From Medicago truncatula (Eukaryota > Streptophyta > Magnoliopsida > Fabales > Fabaceae), in contig NC_053046.1 of the NCBI RefSeq assembly GCF_003473485.1, forward strand, positions 38,587,832-38,651,831: a stretch of 64,000 nucleotides of DNA, read 5' to 3'. Position 1 is the stretch's first letter. Every line of letters begins with the position of its first letter. Below, piece after piece: positions 20,251 through 32,200 of this stretch. The notes under the pieces were generated by a model. It was not told the origin of the DNA, did not search any database, and saw only the letters and a list, made by a program, of their open reading frames with translations. A program made the translations under genes and the position numbers.

Positions 20251-21370
20251 AATGTACTTTGATCCATCATGTCTCTTTTTTTCTAAAAAAGAAAATCAAA
20301 TTTGTTTGAATTTCGGATTTTTATAAAAATAAATAAAAAAATTAAGTGTGGTCCATTTAAAGAACCCAAATGAATATAAATAATAATTCAAAGAATGACT
20401 ATAATTACCGATTGAGTTGTTAAAATGGGTTTGAATTGCAAAAGAGACCACAATCTGAAGTCTAGTTATTCCTCATGTAAACACCGCTACTATTGAGCTT
20501 GATCCAATGCATGTGACTTCTGGAATTTTATTTACACCAATATATATAAGAGAAAAGTATGATGTAGTTTTTTTTTTAAGCTGAGTCAGCCGATACAAAG
20601 TTTTTATTTTGATCTCCTATTAATGGACGGTGAAAACTGATCTTTCAAGTTGTTCAATCTTGGAATTTGATACCAAGTTTTGAATAAATACAAAATCTTT
20701 CAATTCTACTATTTGGATAATAAACTTGGAGAGTTACTTGAAATGGTTATACAAAATTTTCTATACAAATTATACAGGAGTGGTTTATAGTTTTTCGATG
20801 AGAAATTATGAGAAAAGGCTAACTTTTATTGTTTTTATGTGTTGATGAAGAATTGGATGAAAGGTATGGGAAAAGGTTAAATAATCAAATATATGACTTT
20901 TCAGTCTCACCACCCTACTATTTTATTTATTTTGTTGACTATACTTATCTCAAATCAGATGTTAAACCTTTGTCACTATTTGTTGGGCCATTACGGTGAG
21001 TCTCTTAATTTGGATTGGATTATTACATTGCGATAACATAAACCACATAACTGAATTGGATATCATATTTTGACTTTGCATTTATGGGTCCTCTCATTTA
21101 TACGTTATTCACCCAAAATCATTACAGTTCTCCAACATCAAGAATCTCTCTCGCTATCACAACATTCGACTAAAAGAGCAATCCCATAAATGAGTTGGAC
21201 ATCACATTTTCACCTAAAACCATAAAACATAATATACGAGTCATCTCACTTTTATATAGTGTTCAATCTCATCTCTTCTATAATTTGGAGTCTAGGTGTC
21301 AAAAGCCCAAAATTAAGGGACCAGAATTGTTATTAGAAAAGTGCAGGATAAATTAGAGAAAATATTATGT
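20251..21370. other. Spacer, no gene seen
   Basis: AT-rich sequence. No ORF above background and no clear terminal repeats. Confidence 0.45.
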
Positions 21371-21892
21371 GATGGGAACCAAATTTTTGAGAAATAAAAT
21401 AAGATGGTAAAAATAGTGAATTTAAGAAAATAGAGATCAAAACTATGTAAAGCTGAAGAAGTCCAAGTATCAGGTTTTGGATACAATTAATTATGTTGAT
21501 ATTTTGGATACAATTTGGGATAAATGAAACATTAATTTTACTTTTCTTATTATATCCTTAGCTATTTATTACCTTTTCTTCTTTTAATTCTTTCATTTAT
21601 CTTTCTCATATCATTTATTAAGGATAATTTTGATGGGAACCAAATTTTTGAGAAATAAAATACGATGGTAAAAATAGTGAATTTAAGAAAATAGAGATCA
21701 AAACTATGTAAAGCTGAAGAAGTCCAAGTATCAGGTTTTGGATACAATTAATTATGTTGATATTTTGGATACAATTTGGGATAAATGAAACATTAATTTT
21801 ACTTTTCTTATTATATCCTTAACTATTTATTACTTTTTCTTCTTTTAATTCTTTCATTTATCTTTCTCATATCATTTATTAAGGATAATTTT
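21371..21892. repeat. Recent 261-bp tandem duplication
   Basis: Copies 21371-21631 and 21632-21892 both start 'gatgggaaccaaatttttga' and differ at only about three sites by eye. They are non-coding. The near identity points to a very recent event or an assembly duplication. Confidence 0.92.
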
Positions 21893-22604
21893 GTAAAATA
21901 ACTCATAATATCTTTTTTTCACACAATATTAATTACATTTCTTAATATGTGTGAAATGCCCAAAACATCATACAATTTGGGATGGAGGGGGTTAACTTTT
22001 TTCCCATTCATTTTTTGGTTGAATGTAATCTGACACATTAATAGAGAGTTGATTTTTTATACATACAAGAAAAGAATGAATTGAATTGTATTGAAGTGAT
22101 AGTGGGAGACTTGTATATAAAGAGAATAACTTGGTGCAAGTTCAGTAAAAGCAATCTCACGAATAGAAAAAGAAAAAAAAAACTTTATATTTTTGGTATT
22201 CGGAGCAGTATTAGTAATTTTAGGGTGTTGTTTTGGTGAGTTCTCTTTGTGAAGAGAGTACTCATATTTTAAGTTTTGGAAGGCTGTTTTATCCTGGAGA
22301 CGATGAGGTAAGATTGAACTGTTGTGCCTTAGAAGCAGAGCTGCGAATCGTCTTAAAAAAAGCGAACTAATCCGCAACTCAGCCTAATAATTTTTCTAAC
22401 AAATTATTTTGTGTTTGTGTACTAATTTTTGCAGCAACAGCTTCAAGAGTACGAAAATTGTTCCAACAATAAGTGATAACTATAAGGTGAAGCTGAACAT
22501 GCAAAAGAAGTCCAATATGAGTGCTACATGCAGTTCAAAAAGTCTTGCTATTTAATTTAATGCATGTTTTGATTTTCTTCCCATCTTAAATATACACGAA
22601 ACTT
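21893..22604. other. Spacer with Stowaway-like MITE end
   Basis: 'gggatggagggggtt' near 21979 resembles the end of a Stowaway-type MITE. Otherwise no gene is supported. Confidence 0.35.
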
Positions 22605-22831
22605 TTCTGTGGATGCTAATGAATTAATGTTGTTATCAATTGTCATATCATTGAAGCTGCAACCAGAATATTTCTTCCTACAAAGCAAGAGCATGCTTGC
22701 AAGAGCAATTTGTAAACAACCCCCATCTTATACCAATGCTTATATAATAAATTGAGCCTAATCAATTGGTACATCCAAAATCATCAGGTAAAAAAATAAA
22801 AATATCAAGAAGAGAGTTTAAGTTGCTCTAA
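22605..22831 (+). promoter_or_regulatory. Upstream block of RLP copy 3
   Basis: Contains 'ggatgctaatgaattaatgt' and 'caagagcatgcttgcaagag', collinear with the blocks before copies 1 and 2 but with internal deletions. Confidence 0.55.
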
Positions 22832-24985
22832 ATGGGGTCCTGTTTTGTTCTATTGTCCTATTTTACCTTTCACTTGTTCTTGTTGCTGCTGTTTACTCAT
22901 TTTACTTCCTACACCTTCTCATTATGCAACTATCATGACAGCTTTGCCTTGTTACAATTCAAGAACTTACTTCTTGTCAATGGCATTTCATCTCAGCATG
23001 ATATTTGGCCTAGTTGTTCCTCTTTTTCTTTGAAAACAGATTCTTGGAAAAATAATACAGATTGTTGCGAGTGGTATGGTGTCATGTGCGACACCGTTTT
23101 GGATCATGTGATTGGTTTGGACCTTAGGTGCAACAATCTTAAAGGTGAATTACATCTCAATAGCACTATCTTCAAACTTAAACACCTTCAACGACTCAAC
23201 TGGCTTTTAATGATTTTTTCAGGTCTTCGGTGCATGATGATATTAGTGATTTGGTGAATCTCACACATCTTAATTTATCAAACACTGGAATCATTTGTAA
23301 TATTCCTTCCACAATCTCTCACTTGTCAAAATTAGTATCACTTGATCTTAGCAGTAACTGATACATGGATCAAAAACTCAAACTTGATCCCTTCACATGG
23401 AAGGAACTCATTCATAATGTTACAAATTTAAGCGAGCTTCATCTGAATAGTGTTGATATGTCTTCCATCAGAGAGAATTCTTTGTCGCTGCTAAAGAATT
23501 TGTCATCCTCTCTGGTCTCTCTTAGTCTAGGGAACACTAGTTTGCAAGGAAATTTAGCAAGTGACATTCCCTCTTTACCTTATTGTAAAACTTCCAATGT
23601 TCAACTGGAGCACTCCTCTAAGGTACTTGGATCTCTCTTTAACTTTTTTCTCAGGTGAAATTCCTTATTCCATAGGTCAGTTGAAGTCTCTCAACCAGTT
23701 ATCGCTTAAAGCATGTGATTTGCATGGATTGATTCCTCAATCTTTATGGAACCTCACTCAACTAACACATTTGGACCTTTCATTTAACAAACTTAACGGT
23801 GAAATCCCATCATTACTTTCAAATCTCGCACATCTCACTTACTTGGATCTTGAACAAAATGCCTTTACCGGTTTGATCTTGAATATGTTCCATAAGCTTA
23901 TTAAATTAGAATATTTAGATATTTCCTCTAACAACATTACAGGTCAAATTCCCTCATCATTGTTCCATCTAGCTCAACTTTCTTATTTAGATTTATCATT
24001 TAATAAATTAGTTGGCCCAATATCCAAAATTGAGTATTGTGGATTTAAATAATAAAATGTTAAATGGAACAAATCCTCATTGGTGTTATTATTTGTTTTC
24101 TTTATTAGAGTTGTACCTCAGTGACAACCACCTCAGAGGGTCCATTGGAGAGTTCTCAACTTATTCGTTGCAAAAATTGCTTCTCTCTAATAACAAGTTA
24201 CATGGTCATTTTCCAAATTCAATATTTAAATTCCAAAATCTTACTTACTTAGGTTTGTCATCAACAAACTTGAACGGCGATGTGGACTTTCATCAATTTT
24301 CAAATTTTGAAAAACTAACTTTCCTTGATCTTTCCCGCAACAATTTTCTTTCTGTCAACATTGGTAGCAGTGTTGACTCCATCTCACCCAACCTTGAATC
24401 ATTATATTTATCTTCTAGTAATATTAATAGTTTTCCTAATTTCTTCGCACAACTTCAAAATCTGCAAGAGTTAGATCTATCTAATAACATAATTCAAGGA
24501 AAAGTTCCTAAATGGTTTCATGAGAAGCTCTTACACACATGGAGGGAAATTCGACATATCGATCTCAGTTTCAACAAGTTGCAAGGAGATCTTCCAATTC
24601 CACTCATTCAATACTTTTCACGCACAACAATTTAACAGGCATGATTCCACAATGCCTAGGAACATTTCCTTCTCTTTCTATATTGGATATGCAAATGAAC
24701 AACTTGTATGGAAGCTTTCCTAGAACCTTTTCCAAAGGAAATACATTTGAGATGATAAAGTTGAACGGAAATCAATTGGAAGGACCATTACCACAGTCTT
24801 TGGCTTAGTGCATAAATCTTGAAGTTCTGGACCTTGGTGACAACAATATAGAGGATACATTTCCCAATTGGCTAGAAACTCTACAAGAGTTACAGGTGCT
24901 AAGTTTACGATCAAATAATCTTCATGGTGCAATCACCTGTTCTAGCACAAAGCATACATTTCCCAAGTTGAGAATATTTTATGTT
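22832..24985 (+). pseudogene. RLP copy 3, decayed and 3'-truncated
   Basis: Starts MGSCFVLLSYFTF with signal peptide and CCEWYGVMC cap, then LRRs in at least four successive frames. Breaks are visible near 23200 (frame change after LQRLNW), 23361 (TGA), about 23580 (deletion/frame change) and 24025 (loss of the ITKRS segment). A deletion at about 24620 removes roughly one LRR. TAG at 24806 follows QSLA. Coding similarity stops at KLRIF near 24980 and jumps into the family 3' UTR. The last LRRs, island, membrane helix and tail are therefore deleted. It cannot make a membrane receptor. Confidence 0.9.
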
Positions 24986-25085
24986 TGAGTAATGTAGTAT
25001 TGTATTATATATTTTCTAGTACCATTGTGTTATATATTTCAATTATTGTACAATTATTAAAATTATAGTAATGATCAATCTTTCA
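24986..25085 (+). other. RLP-type 3' UTR remnant joined after a deletion
   Basis: 'gtagtattgtattatatatt' and 'gtgttatatatttcaa' match the 3' flank of copy 1 (5550-5600), directly after the truncated LRR region. Confidence 0.6.
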
Positions 25086-25263
25086 TGTTATTTCCATGAT
25101 TTTATATTCATATACTCTCTAAAATGTGCTCAAGACTTCAGATGGTTAGAATGAAATGAACATTCTTTAAAGCAAAACTTGCCAAATAGAAAGTGAACAT
25201 TTGGATATCAATGAGGTCTGAATTATTTAAATATTCGATTTCTCAATGGTGTTTGAACCCATA

Positions 25264-25471
25264 TTAGTGTGTGTTGGAATTTAATCTAAGAATGTATGTG
25301 TATTTTGATTGTGCGGAAAGATTGCAATATGAATATGATGATAGTTGGTATTGGTTTCTTAGATTATGCTGCAAGGTTAAATGGCTTATGAAAAAACTGT
25401 TTTGGAAATTTGGAGTCGAAAATGCGTCGTATATAGAAGCTGATTTTGTTATGACATTGATATCAAAATAA
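25264..25471 (+). other. Unrecognised short ORF
   Basis: An open stretch of about 66 codons includes YFDCAERLQYEYDDSWYWF and KKLFWKFGVENASYIEADF. The composition is protein-like, but there is no domain I recognise and no clear start context. It may be a fragment of a decayed gene. Confidence 0.2.
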
Positions 25472-25704
25472 GATGAAAATTGAAAACAAAAGAAGTTTAT
25501 GAATATATATATATATATTTTATGCAAGTTTATAAATAATGTCGAATTCCCTGTTTTCCTTCTTGATAGAGGAAAGTACATAAATGATGTTCCTTCTTGT
25601 TTCCCTGTTGTAAGGATCACGTGCCAAGCGTGTCCTTAATTTACATCCAACTTACAACACTCATACACACTATGCATAAATCATTTGTACTATACGCGTT
25701 TATT

Positions 25705-25877
25705 TTTTTTTTAACAAATTAAAATGGGATATATTGCTCAAAAGAAAGGTGAATCACCCTGCACAAGGTGTGCAAAAGTGAAAAAACACTTAAAGTCTGT
25801 TACAAACAAAAGCACCTAAAAATGATGCCAAGAAAGCTGAAAGCTACAAGAGATTACATAATATCAATAAAGTCTGT
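25705..25877 (-). mobile_element. 5'-truncated LINE 3' end with 17-bp target duplication
   Basis: A 173-bp insert ends in poly(A) on the minus strand. Perfect 17-bp duplications starting TACTATACGCG flank it at 25688-25704 and 25878-25894. Long duplications with a poly(A) tail are the mark of target-primed reverse transcription. No SINE A/B boxes are seen, so a truncated LINE is favoured. Confidence 0.8.
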
Positions 25878-25894
25878 TACTATACGCGTTTATT

Positions 25895-27118
25895 AGATGC
25901 TGGAAATGATTGATTGACTTAGGAAAACGAGGTTGATATTAATTCCATAAATTCTTTACATGTAATTGTGTTTAAGGTGGATCAGAAACTAAATATAAAT
26001 ATATTTTCCATTGAAATTTTAACATTGATTTGCTATGTATATATATTGTAAGAGTCTAATCTTTTATGTCAATACTAAACTATTTCTACTTTTCTTTCCA
26101 AAACTTCCACATGTGCATTCTTTTGTTTCTTATATCACAAAAGGTTGCTTAATTTGTTATAAGGTGATTATTCAAGCCCTGTTTTAGGCTCGAGGGAAAA
26201 ATACAAAAATAATATGTGTAAATCCATTAATATTTTTACACTCGTTAAAATAAAAAATTTATCTTTCACTTCATATCACATCATCAAATTAAAGTAATTC
26301 CTTATAAAAAAAGTTGCAAATTTTAAAATATATTTATTGCTTAAATGACTTTTATACTGATTTTTTTTCAACTTTTATACCATTCTATATTTATATTTAC
26401 TAAAAATGAAATCAATCATCATATTAGTTGGTGTGAAAACATTAAATGTCAACGATACTTTATTTGAAACTTTTTTTTTTTGACAAATCCTTATTTAAAA
26501 CTTTTAAAATCATCACATCTAACGAATCTCCTTAGTCTTAATGATTTTTTTAAGGAATTATTTTAATTTTTTTCTTTCTATATAAACAGAGAAATATACA
26601 AAATCAGATAATAAATAGTCAACAACACAATTGAAGAAAAAATAATAAAATTAACTAAAATAGTAAAATCCATTGAATATAATAGTTAAACTCTAAAATT
26701 TAGTCTAATGGTAAAAATACACACTTTGAATTTAGAGATTTATGGTTTGAACTCAACCAATGTCTTTAAAAGGATTTTATTTTTAGATGAGTTAAAATTA
26801 ATTTTAACATGTTTGATTCTTCTAAAGTAAAATTAATTTTAACATGTTTCATTCTTCTAAAGTAAAATTAATTTTGCGTCGAGAATTGATTATATTTGAA
26901 GGTATAAATTCTAGCTTTTGATCCTAGAATTGAGCTCAAATTTATAGTTCAACATACTTCTCATTCTAGAATGTATCTGAACATAAGTTATTATACTTTT
27001 TAGCTCTCAAAAAAAAAAGTTATTATACTTTTTAAGATAATTTTACACAAAATCAATTTTATGTAATCAATTCAATCATAGTTATTGTTTCTTATCGTAT
27101 AACCAAACATATACTAAA
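25895..27118. other. AT-rich spacer with one SINE-like patch
   Basis: At 26695-26755 'tagtctaatggtaaaaatac' and 'ggtttgaactcaacc' look like A- and B-box remnants of a tRNA-derived SINE. A short tandem repeat with 'aaaattaattttaacatgtt' lies at 26807-26875. No gene seen. Confidence 0.4.
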
Positions 27119-27331
27119 GAGGAGGAATGCTAGAAACAATCTCTTCTAGCTCTAGCACTCAGTTTAACAATCACTCTCATATTTGGTAAAAGTAAAACAC
27201 ATGTGGTCTCACTATTTTATGTGAGATCCATTTTTAACGTGTGACACCCGTTCGAATTCGACCCAATAAAAAAGTAGATATTTGAGAGTGTTAGAAAGAG
27301 AGTATACATAACATTTCTCTATTCTAAAATG
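27119..27331. mobile_element. Short TIR MITE
   Basis: The left end 'gaggaatgctagaaac' and the right end (complement 'gagaaatgttatgtat') form imperfect inverted repeats, with 'tagaaagagagt' and 'aacaatctctt' inside. About 213 bp, non-coding. Confidence 0.45.
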
Positions 27332-27769
27332 TAAACTCATTTTTAGGTGTGTTTACTCTATTTTATTCTTCTTCCATAAAAGTTAACAAAAAAGAAAGGT
27401 TTTTTTTTTTTTGAACCTTGACCTTAGAAGGAACTGAGTGTATATTAATTTGAATGAATGTTTCACGTTCCATGTGATAAGAGGATAAAAAACGGTCATA
27501 GTTTGGACTGTTGTGAGGAATATGTGAAACTGAATTAATAAAGATAGTAGCCGTTATGGAAAGAAAGAAACGTGACCACAAGGAACAATATTCTCTCTCT
27601 CTATATCTTATGCCATCATTTCCACATGCCACCAATTAAACGCATTGTTTTAGGGAATTTAAAATTTCTTCTCCCAATTACTGAATTGCCCATTTCTTAA
27701 CGTTTTTTCGCAAAGTTGATTTCATGCAATATTTTTCTTTGCAAACCTACAATTGCTTTATTATCGAAA

Positions 27770-27860
27770 AGTTTTTTTTTTTTATGGTCGGGGTTCGAAC
27801 ACGAAACTTATATATATTTTATGTATTGTTCTCTTATCAACTGAGTTAAGCTCACGATAA
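27770..27860 (-). mobile_element. Partial SINE
   Basis: A B-box-like 'ggggttcgaacacg' lies beside a poly(T) run, and 'caactgagttaagctcacg' matches the tRNA-like head of the SINE at 28170-28306. Confidence 0.5.
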
Positions 27861-28169
27861 CACACGACTCATATAATTAAAATTGTTTGAATGAGATGAT
27901 AGAAATCTCTTATAACTTAATTGAAATCTCAAATTTGAATTCAAGTTTAGACGTACAGTAATATTAAAATTTATAAGAAAAAAAAAATCAATCATACATA
28001 TATTATAAGATTTGAGTGATTAATCTATTGCAGTTATTAATAAATATATCGGATTTAAAAGCTAGTTGGTTGGTCGGCATGCAATGAATGAGTAGGCACA
28101 TTTCACACCTCAGCAAATTGAGACGTTTCGTTACAAATATTATTTTATTACCCTTCAAAAAATAAAATA

Positions 28170-28306
28170 TTTTTTTTTTTTTGTCAGATAGCCTAGTGGC
28201 TAGAAATTCACTTTTAAAGTGAGTAAGTGGGGTGTCAGGGTTCGAACCCTGGCCCCTGCATATAATAATGTATTGTCCCTGCCAACTGAGCTAAGCTCAC
28301 GGGAAC
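28170..28306 (-). mobile_element. tRNA-derived SINE upstream of the OSCA gene
   Basis: On the minus strand it starts GTTCCCGTGAGCTTAGCTCA (A-box-like TAGCTCAGTTGG), carries B-box GGTTCGAACCC and ends in poly(A). A 10-bp duplication AAATAAAATA lies at 28160-28169 and 28307-28316. Confidence 0.82.
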
Positions 28307-28439
28307 AAATAAAATAATATTTTATTAGTCAATAATACACTCTTTGAAATGTAAAGCCATAAAGTTTACAACTTTTTGATGATTTTTTACTTATCTTGCT
28401 TCTGGGTTTTGACCATTCTACCCCTGATTGAGCGTTGAA

Positions 28440-28579
28440 CTAACATCAACAACAACAGTGTTCACTCTCATTATCACAATTTTGGATTCTTCAGTTCAAC
28501 AAAACCATTCTCTTCTTTTTCTGTTTCACTTCATTTTCTGTCTTTTTCTCAGAAATTCAGAATTTTGGTGCTACATAAG
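28440..28579 (+). other. Probable 5' UTR exon of the OSCA gene
   Basis: A CT-rich segment ends 'ctacataag' before a GTAATG donor at 28580. The matching acceptor 'ttttgcag' is at 29236, and 31 bases of leader precede the ATG at 29268. The 5' boundary is not visible. Confidence 0.5.
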
Positions 28580-29267
28580 GTAATGTACTCTTGTGTAATG
28601 GATCTTATGGTTTTTCTTAGCATAAATGTTCTGTTTTTTTCAATTTTAGATTTTGGTTATGTATGTTTTTGTAAAACCAAGTGGCTGGAAAAGAAAAATA
28701 AATGTTATGAAATTTGGATTTTGGACTTTTTTTTCTTTTCAATTTTGCTTGAAGAATTGTGATTTTAGTTCATAAAGGATTGTTGCAAATTGGAAAAATA
28801 ATGTTTTTTAATATTATTTATACATTTTTTAAGTGAATTATAGTTTGGTTAGTGATTACTGAGCTAGATTATGTGAAAAGGGATAATTTTTACTTGTTTT
28901 CATGTTTGATGAAGAATTGTATGAAATATATGGTGGAAAGAAAAATAATCAGTTCAATATGAGTTTTCAGCCCCACCACCTTAATTTTTTTTTATTTTTT
29001 GTTTTTTTTGTTGACAATATTATCAGAAGAAATGAAGAAGAAATAAAGATTTACATCAGCTCTAATCAGTTGTTAAACCTTTATGTCACTGTCTTACTTC
29101 AAAAGAACATTGTACTTTTCGCAATATTTCAAAGCTTTTGACATGATTGTGACTGCAATTACTGTTTATATCATTGATTGGAAGATTAGAAATGAAATGG
29201 TATCGATGAAATAATGAAAAGTTGTATGTTTTGCAGGGTGTAGGTTGTTGATAGTAAATTGAAGAAC

Positions 29268-32200
29268 ATGGCTTCACTTGGCGATATAGGACTTGCAGCT
29301 GCAATAAACATCCTTACTGCAATTGTATTCTTACTGGCATTTGCCATACTTCGGATTCAACCTATAAACGATAGGGTGTATTTTCCAAAATGGTATATGA
29401 AGGGTTTAAGGTCCAGTCCATTGCAAGGAGGGGCATTTGTGAGCAAATTTGTCAATATAGACTTCAGGTCATACATAAGGTTCTTGAACTGGATGCCTGC
29501 TGCATTGCAAATGCCGGAACCCGAACTAATTGAACATGCAGGCTTGGATTCTGCTGTATACTTGAGGATCTACTTACTCGGGTATGCTTTAGTACACTTT
29601 GACTCCTCTAAAGTTTGTAGTTCTGAATCGGTTACTAGAAAATCCAGAGAGTAGATTTTAACCAATACTTGATTTATTATGTATACACAAGTAATATCAA
29701 TAACTTTTTTGATAATAGTTGATATTTCTTACGTTTTTCTAGTTTCAAGATTGTTTACTTGTGTCTTTTCTATTTACTAACTGCATAATCTTATTCAATT
29801 GAATTGCAGGCTGAAAATATTTGTCCCAATTTCACTCCTAGCATTTTCTGTTATGGTCCCTGTCAATTGGACCAATGACACCTTGAAACGTTCAAATGTG
29901 GTTTATACCAGCATCGATAAGCTTTCAATTTCAAATATTCCACTTGGATCAAATAGGTACATAATAAGCAAACTTTTCAATTGTTACCATTCTTTTTTTG
30001 CACCTTCTTTGCTATCTATAGTCTATCATTTTAGTATGTATGAACTTCAGATTTACATAATATCCGTGTTTATTTAAATGAATAAGAATAAGGCATTTTA
30101 GCATTTGATGAGAATTTTACACCTCTAACTCTAAACAATTCTATGCAAACTTCTTGATCAATATCAAACAAATTAATACATCTTCTGGTTATTGGTTTTA
30201 CGAGGACTTATTCCCTAACCGAAATATCTGTTAAGCTTTTCATATGAGTATGTTTATCTTCCAGTAACTCATTATATATTGCAGATTTTGGACTCACTTG
30301 GTAATGGCTTATGCTTTTACCTTCTGGACATGTTATATCTTGAAAAGGGAGTATCAGATAGTTGCAGCAATGAGATTGTCTTTTCTTGCATCTGAAAGAC
30401 GCCGTCCTGACCAATTCACGGTAAGATCAAGTTTTATCACACTCACAATATGCTGATAATCATAGTAGCACCGCTTCTATGATAAAGATTTATATTCTAA
30501 AGTGACTTTGTTCTTTCATTTTGTTCCCCCATGCTCCTTCTTCAAGCAATTACTGTGCATTTGTGCAGGTGCTTGTTAGGAATGTACCGCCTGATGCTGA
30601 TGAATCAGTCAGTGAACTAGTTGAACATTTCTTTTTGGTCAACCATCCTGATCAATATCTAACTCATCAGGTCTGATCCTGTTTTCTGTAACTGCACATA
30701 CCTAATTGTCTCTCTTTGCCTGGAGCTTGTAGTAAGAATAATAATGTTGTGTAACTTTCACTATTTAATTACACGTATCAAAACAATCAATTTTACCTGT
30801 TATGACTTCAAATTCATATTCACTTTTACGTATGTACAAATTGATAGTAGTTCTTCTCTAGCATAAGAAGCAAATAATGTGATGTTTCTTAGAGAATTAT
30901 ATCTGGTTAACTGGTACTAAGATTCAAATCTTTGTATTGTTTCCGATACTTTTGGGTAAAATTCAATGCAAAATAACGATACTGGGATGAATTCTTCTCT
31001 AGCATAAGAAGCAAATAATGTGATGTTTCTTAGAGAATTATATCTGGTTAACTGGTACTAAGATTCAAATCTTTGTATTGTTTTCCGATACTTTTGGGTA
31101 AAATTCAATGCAAAATAACGATACTGGGATGAATTCTTATTGGCAGTTTGTTGTGTCTTATCCTACCAAGTTGTTTCATTGTGTTTTCCCTTACTCTAAG
31201 TGATATTTTTGCAGGTTGTTTACGATGCAAAGAAACTCTCTAGTCTAGTTGCTAAGAAGAAGAAACAACAGAATTGGCTTGACTACTATGAACTTAAATA
31301 TTCTAGAAATGAATCCGTAAGGCCAACTAAAAAGGTATGTTGTCGTCTCCTGTAATCCTGTCTCTATGAACTCCAAATCATCTTCCAAATCGGTTGCCAT
31401 CTTTTTAAAGGTATTCTATTTCCTTTTCTTCCCTCTGGCACCATGTAATTATAGTTGGTCATATTGTGCTTGCAGACTGGCTTTTTAGGTCTTTGTGGCA
31501 GTAAAGTGGATGCTATTGATTTTTATACTGCTGCAATTGAGAGACTATCAAGAGACGTAAGCAGAACTGCATGTGCATGCTTTATATCATTATATATACA
31601 ACAATTATTATTTTACCACACTTGTATTATGAAAATCTTAATAAAGGCTGCATGAAAAAGATATATAGATCATATCAAAAGTGTTTTTTATATGATGCCA
31701 TACAAGAGAACTTGTGTCCTCATATTTGTAACCTTTGCTTATTTTCATCATTGCAGTGCATGCTTCTCCAAATTGGTTTTTTAGTTAAATATATACCTTG
31801 AATGATAAGTTATTGAATGTTCATTACTTTTAAAAAAAAAAAAAGTATTTGATATTAGTTGATGTTTTGTTAAAATTTCAGATAGAGCTGGAGAAAGATA
31901 AGGTGACAAAGAATCCTAAATCTATAATGCCAGCAGCCTTTGTTTCCTTCAAAACTCGTTGGGGTGCTGCAGTTTGTGCACAAACTCAACAAACTAGAAA
32001 TCCAACAATATGGTTGACTGAATGGGCTCCAGAGCCCCGTGACATATACTGGGATAACATGGCTATACCATATGTTTCTCTCTCAATAAGGAGACTTGTA
32101 ATTGGTGTTGCTTTCTTCTTTCTTACATTCTTTTTCATGATTCCCATTGCATTCGTACAGTCACTTGCTAATATAGAGGGCATTGAAAAAGCCGCACCAT

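Noticed and set aside
28201-28300. tRNA gene candidate because of GGTTCGAACCC and TAGCTCAGTTGG
   Set aside because: No cloverleaf closing arms; a poly(A) tail and 10-bp target duplication show a SINE instead.
31571-31801. 76-codon ORF after OSCA exon 6
   Set aside because: Falls in an intron between clear GT and AG sites at 31557 and 31881; the frame is not conserved protein.
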